DNA of 64,000 bases from Scatosoma sp045614565 (lineage in GTDB: Bacteria; Bacillota; Clostridia; Christensenellales; Borkfalkiaceae): the NCBI GenBank assembly GCA_045614565.1, contig JAZLDG010000101.1, positions 86,241 to 150,240 on the forward strand, written 5' to 3'. Positions within the stretch are counted from its first letter, which is position 1. Each line of letters starts with the position of its first letter. Both the position numbers and the translations under genes were made by a program. The notes under the pieces are model-generated. The model saw nothing but the letters and a program-made list of their open reading frames with translations. It was not told the DNA's origin and did no database searches. Shown here piece after piece: positions 58,576-64,000 of this stretch.

Positions 58576-59181
58576 TCAATCTTCCTGCTTATCAGACAAA
58601 ACCTGCTTGTATTTCACAACGTAGCAAACACCCGAAATTATCGTTAAAACGGTTGCAACACCAAATAAAGCAAAGCCTACGTACGCCGTGATAGCACCTG
58701 CCGTTGCGGGAATATCCGCCGCTACGAGCAAAACGACAATCGCCACGTCTTGCAGCGCGGCTTTGTATTTTCCAAGCTTTTCAGCCGCCATAATAATTCC
58801 GTTTGCCGCCCCTATTTGTCGAAACGCGCTAATAATCAACTCTCTCGCCATTATAATACATACGCAAACCGTCGTTGCAACGTAAATAACGTCAACCGCG
58901 CCACCTACAACGGAAAACAAAGTATCTTTCATCGTAAGCAATAAAATCATTGCCGTGGCAATCAAGACCTTATCCGCGATGGGGTCAAGAAATTTTCCAA
59001 GGTTGGTAACAAGCCCGCGTGAACGCGCAATATAGCCGTCTACGAAATCCGTACACGCCGCAATCGCGAAAATAGCTCCCGCAATCGCAAAGCGATAAGG
59101 AATGACGTTCAAAAAGAACACGAGTACAAAAACGGGTATCATACATATTCTCGTTAAGCTGATTTTGTTGGGTAAATTCAT
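58576..59181 (-). CDS. pgsA: CDP-diacylglycerol-glycerol-3-phosphate 3-phosphatidyltransferase
   Basis: PgsA makes phosphatidylglycerol phosphate in the membrane. The 201-residue product has about five membrane helices. The CDP-alcohol phosphatidyltransferase motif is in TDFVDGYIARSRGLVTNLGKFLDPIADK, with all the metal-binding aspartates in place. It overlaps rimO by 4 bases and ends 1 base before cinA begins. Confidence 0.96.
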   Translation of the reverse strand: MNLPNKISLTRICMIPVFVLVFFLNVIPYRFAIAGAIFAIAACTDFVDGYIARSRGLVTNLGKFLDPIADKVLIATAMILLLTMKDTLFSVVGGAVDVIYVATTVCVCIIMARELIISAFRQIGAANGIIMAAEKLGKYKAALQDVAIVVLLVAADIPATAGAITAYVGFALFGVATVLTIISGVCYVVKYKQVLSDKQED

Positions 59182-60509
59182 TCTAAATAATCCTCCGTTT
59201 TACCGTATAAATCATAATTATCCGTATTAGATATTTTTACTTTATAAGTTTCCCCTTGCATTGCTTCGGGAGCGTTAAAATAAACCTTTCCGTCGATATC
59301 GGGAGCGTTGAAATACGCTCTGCCGACGAAGCAACCTTTATCGTAATCAATTCCGTCGCAAACGACTTCGATATCCTTTCCCACGTAACCGCGCAAAATT
59401 TCTTCGGCTATATTTTTTTGCGTTTCATACAAAACGCGAACTCTGCGTTTTTTGGTGGCGTGATGAATATGTCCTTTCATTTTATACGCCGCCGTATCAG
59501 GTTCTTTGGAATAGGCGAAAAAGCCGCAATTAAAAAACTTTGCTCTTTGAATAAAATCCCGCATCGCTTCAAATTCTTGCTCCGTTTCGGACGGAAAACC
59601 GCTGATAAACGTAGAACGAATGGCAATTTCGGGAATACGGGCGCGTAATTTCTCAATTAACGTAAGATAGCTCTCTCTCGTACCCTTTCTATTCATAAGC
59701 TTTAACACCCTGTTTTCCGAGTGTTGCAAAGGCATATCGATATATTTTAGTATTTTATCGTTCGTAGCAATCTCGTCGATGAGTTTATCGTCGATTACGT
59801 CGGGATAACAATACAATAAACGCAATTTTTGGATATTTTCAAGCGCAGAAAGCTTTTGCAAAAGCTCGACGAAACGGTTTTCGCCGTACAAATCTTCACC
59901 GTATCGCGTCGTATCTTGCGCAACCAAAACAAGCTCGCTGATATCCCCTAAACTTTCCGCTTCTTTAATTAAATCTTCCATCGGATAGGAACGGTATTTA
60001 CCGCGGATTTTTGGGATTAAACAATAGGTACAATGATTATAACACCCATCCGCAATTTTCAAATACGCGATATGCTCGTCCGTCGTTAAAACCCGCGCGT
60101 AGCGATACAAATCCGCGCCTTTTCCAACGAAATTTTGCCGTTTACCCGTCGCGTAAGAAGATTCCAACGCTTCAAAGATTTTTTCGTAATCGTTAATACC
60201 GAGAAAAACGTCCGCTTCATCTAAAGGCTTAAACAATTCCCCGATAAACTTTTGCGGCAAACAACCCGTCACTACGATTTTTTCCAAATTACCGCTTTTA
60301 TAGTCGGCACATTCCAAAACCGTTTTAATTGCTTCTTCGCGCGCCGTTTCCAAAAAGGCGCAGGTGTTGACGATTACGATTTGCGCTTTTGCAAGCTCAT
60401 CCGTCGTTCGACAGCCCTTCTCTTTCAAAAGCCCTAACAGTTTTTCCGTGTCCACACGGTTTTTATCGCACCCAAGCGAAATTACGCCGAATAGTTTTTT
60501 TTCTAACAT
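59178..60509 (-). CDS. rimO: Ribosomal protein S12 methylthiotransferase RimO
   Basis: RimO is a radical-SAM enzyme that methylthiolates an aspartate of ribosomal protein S12. The 443-residue product has an N-terminal cluster with VISLGCDKNRVDTE, IVNTCAFLETAREE and VTGCLPQ. The radical-SAM motif is DGCYNHCTYCLIPKIRGKYRS, and a TRAM domain ends the protein. The SLGCxKN start separates it from MiaB, which is also in the window. Order ftsK-rimO-pgsA-cinA-recA is common in Firmicutes. Confidence 0.97.
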   Translation of the reverse strand: MLEKKLFGVISLGCDKNRVDTEKLLGLLKEKGCRTTDELAKAQIVIVNTCAFLETAREEAIKTVLECADYKSGNLEKIVVTGCLPQKFIGELFKPLDEADVFLGINDYEKIFEALESSYATGKRQNFVGKGADLYRYARVLTTDEHIAYLKIADGCYNHCTYCLIPKIRGKYRSYPMEDLIKEAESLGDISELVLVAQDTTRYGEDLYGENRFVELLQKLSALENIQKLRLLYCYPDVIDDKLIDEIATNDKILKYIDMPLQHSENRVLKLMNRKGTRESYLTLIEKLRARIPEIAIRSTFISGFPSETEQEFEAMRDFIQRAKFFNCGFFAYSKEPDTAAYKMKGHIHHATKKRRVRVLYETQKNIAEEILRGYVGKDIEVVCDGIDYDKGCFVGRAYFNAPDIDGKVYFNAPEAMQGETYKVKISNTDNYDLYGKTEDYLE

Positions 60510-60587
60510 ATTTCCCTATCACGCATACAGTATAACATAGTAAATATGACAAACGTATGCCAGATTAAAAAATTTTTCAAATTATTT

Positions 60588-63500
60588 TCAAAGTGAACCG
60601 TATTTACTTTCAAATTCTTCTTTGGAAATAAGCACCTTTCTTGCTTTCGCGCCTTCAAAGCTAGATATATACCCCATATCTTCCATCCATTCGACGATTT
60701 TACCCGCTTTGTTATAACCGATCGAGCATTTTCTTTGAATGAGTGAAATGGAAGCACTATTGCTTAAAATAACGTAGCGTAACGCTTCGATATACACGGC
60801 TTCCACTTCGTCGCTACTGCCGTACGAGCCGTTATCCGAGCCGCCGCGAACGTTGTTAATATACGCCGTCGCGCTTTCGTCGTAATACGCTTCGTTATTG
60901 TTTTTAATGAAATTAACGACCTTTTGCGAGTCTTCCGAAGAAATAAACGCGCTTTGTACACGGACAGGGGTATTGATACCCTGCATCGTATACAAGAAAT
61001 CCCCTTTACCAAGCAGCTTTTGCGCGCCCGTTTGATCCAAAATAACACGGGAGTCGACGTCCGTCGCAACCGCAAACGCAATACGGGTATTGAGATTGCT
61101 CTTGATAACGCCCGTAATAACGTCGGTAGACGGGCGTTGGGTAGCTACAACCAAATGAATACCTGCCGCACGCGCTTTTTGCGTAAGGTTTTGTATTCTG
61201 TCTTCCACGTCTTTTTTCGCCGCAAGCATCAAGTCCGCAAGCTCGTCGATAATAATTACGATCTTGGGCAATCTTTCCGCTTTTTCTATATGCGCGTTAT
61301 ATTGATCAAGATTAACCACGTACGTACCCGCACGGCTCATTTGCTCGAACAGTCCGTAACGGCGGTTCATTTCGCCGATCGCCCAGTTCAAGCTTTGGAC
61401 CGCTTTATTCGCGTCCGTAATAATTTCGTTAATCATCAAATGCGGCAAATCGTTATACAAAACGAATTCCGTCTTTTTAGGGTCGATCAATATCAAACGC
61501 AATTCTTCGGGCGAATATTTATAGATCAAGCTGATAATCAACGAACCTAAAAATACGCTTTTACCCGATCCTGACGAGCCCGCAACGAGCAAGTGGATCA
61601 TTTTGGAAATATCGCCGTAAACCTTGCGGTTTCCCGCGTCCTTACCCATCGTAAACATCAAGGACGAAGATTTCGCGTTGACGAAGGTATCCCCCGAAAG
61701 CATACAGCCAAGCTGTACGAACTGACGGTCGCGATTCGGCACTTCAATGCTCACTACGCCGTCTTCGTAATTCGGATAAATGTTTACCCCGCTCGAATGT
61801 AAGCTAATAGCAATGGGTTGGTCGAGCGCAACGACCTTTTTCGGGGAAATGTTGCGGGGAATGGTTACGTTATAGCGCGTAACCGTAGGTCCAAAGGTCA
61901 CCGAAGCAATCGCCGCGCCCGTGACTTTGAAATCTTCCAAGGTAGCAATAATATTCGCTTTGGTTTCTTCCACTTCCGCGTGGTTTTGCGTAGGTTCTAC
62001 GTCACGGCAATCAAAATCGTCCAACGGTACGCGAACGTACGGCCTGATAACGCGGGGCTTCGGGGGCGCGGGCGGCTGTTCCACGGGTTTTGCAGACGGA
62101 ACGATCGGCTCTTCCCGAGCAGGCAAACGACCTTCCACATCAAGACCACGACCAAATCGGTCGGTTTCTATTTCGTCGAAACGGGTTTCGCCGCGCACGG
62201 AAAAATCGTCGTCGGGTGTATCGCCAAAATCCGAACGAAGCGTATACGGATCTTCTTCCCGTTCGTCGAAAATATCGATTGCGTCACGACCGCGAACGTC
62301 ACTTTCGTCGTCGAAACGATCGCTATCGCGGCGAGAGAATATCTCGTCGGCTAAATCACGGTTGTCTTGCTCGTTACCGAAAACGTTGGGGTTTTCGGGC
62401 GAAAACAAATCCATATAATCGTGACGGGTATATCCCGTATCGTCCCTTCTTTCGTCCAAAATTTCTCTTTCTGTTTCGCGCGTAGAGAAATTGTTGAGAT
62501 CTCTTTCCACGTTTTGTGTATACGGCTGAACAGTCGGTTGATTTTCTTCATAAACAGGATAAGAAACCGTTTCTTGCGGAACGACGGGCGTTTGCTCGAT
62601 CGGTTGCAAGGGTGAAATCGGCTCTTTGGGAACGTAAGCCGTTTCCGAACGGTCGGAAAAAATTTTTACGGGACGAGCGTCGCCTTCGTTTACCGAAGAT
62701 TGATACGCGTCCGTATACGACGGCGTATAATTGCTCGTCGGATTGTTTAATTGCACGGACGGGCGTCTATTGACGCTTGCGTTGGGATCGAAAATCAAAT
62801 TTTTTCTATACTGTTCAGCAGGCGAAGTTCCGAAAAGGAAATCACGGCTGTTTTCGTAAGACGGATCGATTTTTTGCTCCGCATCCGTCGCCGCGGCAAA
62901 CGGTGAAAAGGCTCTTCCTTGATTAGCTTGTCCGTAAGCCGAGTTCGTATTTTCATTAGAAAGCGTAAACGCAGGACGTTGCGGCACGGATACGTTGCCG
63001 TAAGCGTAAGGATTTGCTTGCGTATCCACCGCCGTTTGCGGTGCAGTCGGTTGCGAAAGCGGAATTTCCAACGGCGCGTTCGGTTTCGTCTTTTCTACCG
63101 TCGTTTTGGCAGTTTTAGAAACGCCTTTTTGAATACATACGTAGCTTAAATATCCAAAAAACAGCGCAAGTACGGAAAAGATAATAACCGCGCCAACGTT
63201 CGTCGTCAAGCTTACAAGCAAAAATACGGGTAACGCGCCAAACCAGCCCGCCACCGTCGCCACGCCGTTTTCAATTGCAGACGGCGCGAAAAAGCATTGC
63301 GATAAATACCCGTCTAATTCCCAAGAAAAGGTCGTTGCGGTATGTACCAAGAGCACGATTGTGATAATCGTAAGCGTGATCGCAGTTCCAGCTTTTCTAT
63401 TCTTAACCAAGCGTTTCCCGATTAAAGAAGCAACGGAAAGATACAAACCCGCAACGGTAAGCGGATATGCCATATATCCGAATACGCCCGTTAAAAAATC

Positions 63501-63662
63501 AAACACCGCCCCGCCGATATCGCCGAAAATCCATTCGTTGGTACACAATATCAAAAGTGCGAGCACGCAAAAAAGCGCGCACACGGCACAAACGCTTTCT
63601 TTGGTAATCAATTCCGATTCTTTTTTATTCGTTTCTACTCGTTCTTTTTTCTCATCAGCCAT
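60588..63662 (-). CDS. ftsK: FtsK/SpoIIIE DNA translocase
   Basis: This 1024-residue membrane-anchored dsDNA pump clears chromosomes from the division septum and, in sporulation, fills the forespore. The N-terminal domain has four to five membrane helices (about 25-190). A long, Arg/Asp/Glu-rich unstructured linker (about 190-545) is larger than in Bacillus SpoIIIE. The motor has GPTVTRYNVTIP, Walker A AGSSGSGKSVFLGSL, IVIIIDELADLMLAA and VATQRPSTDVITGVIK. The gamma domain (LIQRKCSIGYNKAGKIVEWMEDMGYIS) reads KOPS/SRS-type sequences. Start ATG at 63662 with AGGAGG 12 bases upstream. Confidence 0.96.
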   Translation of the reverse strand: MADEKKERVETNKKESELITKESVCAVCALFCVLALLILCTNEWIFGDIGGAVFDFLTGVFGYMAYPLTVAGLYLSVASLIGKRLVKNRKAGTAITLTIITIVLLVHTATTFSWELDGYLSQCFFAPSAIENGVATVAGWFGALPVFLLVSLTTNVGAVIIFSVLALFFGYLSYVCIQKGVSKTAKTTVEKTKPNAPLEIPLSQPTAPQTAVDTQANPYAYGNVSVPQRPAFTLSNENTNSAYGQANQGRAFSPFAAATDAEQKIDPSYENSRDFLFGTSPAEQYRKNLIFDPNASVNRRPSVQLNNPTSNYTPSYTDAYQSSVNEGDARPVKIFSDRSETAYVPKEPISPLQPIEQTPVVPQETVSYPVYEENQPTVQPYTQNVERDLNNFSTRETEREILDERRDDTGYTRHDYMDLFSPENPNVFGNEQDNRDLADEIFSRRDSDRFDDESDVRGRDAIDIFDEREEDPYTLRSDFGDTPDDDFSVRGETRFDEIETDRFGRGLDVEGRLPAREEPIVPSAKPVEQPPAPPKPRVIRPYVRVPLDDFDCRDVEPTQNHAEVEETKANIIATLEDFKVTGAAIASVTFGPTVTRYNVTIPRNISPKKVVALDQPIAISLHSSGVNIYPNYEDGVVSIEVPNRDRQFVQLGCMLSGDTFVNAKSSSLMFTMGKDAGNRKVYGDISKMIHLLVAGSSGSGKSVFLGSLIISLIYKYSPEELRLILIDPKKTEFVLYNDLPHLMINEIITDANKAVQSLNWAIGEMNRRYGLFEQMSRAGTYVVNLDQYNAHIEKAERLPKIVIIIDELADLMLAAKKDVEDRIQNLTQKARAAGIHLVVATQRPSTDVITGVIKSNLNTRIAFAVATDVDSRVILDQTGAQKLLGKGDFLYTMQGINTPVRVQSAFISSEDSQKVVNFIKNNNEAYYDESATAYINNVRGGSDNGSYGSSDEVEAVYIEALRYVILSNSASISLIQRKCSIGYNKAGKIVEWMEDMGYISSFEGAKARKVLISKEEFESKYGSL

Positions 63663-63803
63663 AACAGACGGAAATCCTCCTGATAGCTTTTATTATATCA
63701 TTTTTTTTCATAATTATCAATAGTTTGACGCGAAAAAAACAGGTGAAAAACCGAGTTTTTTTGATTTTCTCGATTTCTACGCCCGTTTTTTGGATTTTTA
63801 CCT

Positions 63804-63980
63804 TTATCGCAGTTCTTTTAAGAGATATTGCGCCGCGTAATAAATATCCCCCGCGCCCAAAAAAAGTACCACGTCGTTTTCTTTTACCGTCTTTTTTAGC
63901 CAAGTTTTTAATACGTACACGTTTTCGAAATACAACGCGCCAAGGTTACGAGCCAAACGTTCCCCACCCCCCTCCCCCCC
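63804..63980 (-). CDS. murC: UDP-N-acetylmuramate-L-alanine ligase MurC, C-terminal fragment
   Basis: The minus-strand frame ending TAA at 63806-63804 encodes ERLARNLGALYFENVYVL, then TWLKKTVKENDVVLFLGAGD and IYYAAQYLLKELR, which matches the C-terminus of MurC (the GAGDI motif). Upstream of Glu (63962) the sequence turns into runs of C on the plus strand, and an in-frame TAG appears at 63983-63981. This is best explained by poor sequence at a contig end rather than by a real truncation. Confidence 0.8.
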   Translation of the reverse strand, partial: GGEGGGERLARNLGALYFENVYVLKTWLKKTVKENDVVLFLGAGDIYYAAQYLLKELR

Positions 63981-64000
63981 CTAGTTTTCCCGCGCCCGAG
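63963..64000. other. Low-quality, C-rich window end
   Basis: The plus strand shows runs of five to eight C separated by single A or T bases, then unrelated GC-rich bases. It breaks the murC reading frame and differs sharply from the composition of the rest of the window. Probably assembly or sequencing noise. Confidence 0.6.

Overview
The window comes from a spore-forming, Gram-positive, probably anaerobic member of the Clostridia. It has a complete spoIIIA operon (AA to AH), spoIVB and a dacF-type gene. It also has the Firmicutes set scpA/scpB, RNase Y, a miaB-mutS-mutL-miaA cluster and an rpsA/ispH/plsC/cmk cluster, plus a biotin-dependent sodium-pump decarboxylase operon typical of anaerobes. 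Base composition is moderately AT-rich and the genetic code is standard. Genus or family cannot be read from the sequence. Almost all genes are on the minus strand; the exceptions are tRNA-Trp, mtnN, ung and a class A penicillin-binding protein.

Layout from left to right. 1-2.7 kb: a partial DUF2953 gene, scpB, scpA and an M50 protease. 2.7-6.5 kb: lysA, dacF-like carboxypeptidase, spoIVB. 6.6-14.7 kb: recN, argR, nadK, tlyA, dxs, ispA, folD, nusB and an Asp23 protein. This is the usual clostridial isoprenoid/housekeeping block, with folD where xseA/xseB often sit. 14.8-19.3 kb: spoIIIAH to spoIIIAA. 19.4-30.2 kb: htpG, ribosomal protein S1, ispH, plsC, a chorismate mutase-CMP kinase fusion, a flavoprotein, coaE and polA. 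30.3-35.1 kb: a five-gene decarboxylase/carboxyltransferase operon. 35.4-36.8 kb: a TVP38 membrane protein and rnhA. 36.9-39.6 kb: tRNA-Trp followed by a small accessory island. 39.7-42.7 kb: an MgtC-like protein, a 40-residue peptide gene, a secreted surface protein and a C_GCAxxG_C_C protein. 42.9-64 kb: mtnN, ung, a YnbB-like PLP enzyme, miaA, mutL, mutS, miaB, a class A PBP, rny, recA, a truncated cinA, pgsA, rimO, ftsK/spoIIIE and the 3' end of murC.

The most unusual region is 36,911-39,660. The last 19 bases of tRNA-Trp plus three more A residues form a 22-bp sequence that is repeated exactly at 39,606-39,627, and a 12-bp part of it recurs at 39,234-39,245. Each copy is followed directly by a different hairpin terminator. 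The first two copies are then followed by GTTCCAATAAA arrays and a shared TTTAACGTTCTAAAAATT block. I read this as two tandem integrations at one tRNA attachment site. The first carries a MazF/AbrB toxin-antitoxin pair and a HipA-like kinase; the second is a 0.36-kb remnant. Neither has an integrase.

Other points of interest are the AroH-Cmk fusion, which has an internal ribosome-binding site at the domain border; 26-bp near-identical repeats flanking coaE; two different carboxyltransferases in one sodium-pump operon; a terminator-like hairpin lying across the start codon of the DUF2953 gene; and a CinA that has lost its N-terminal domain. The last ~40 bases of the window look like assembly noise inside murC.
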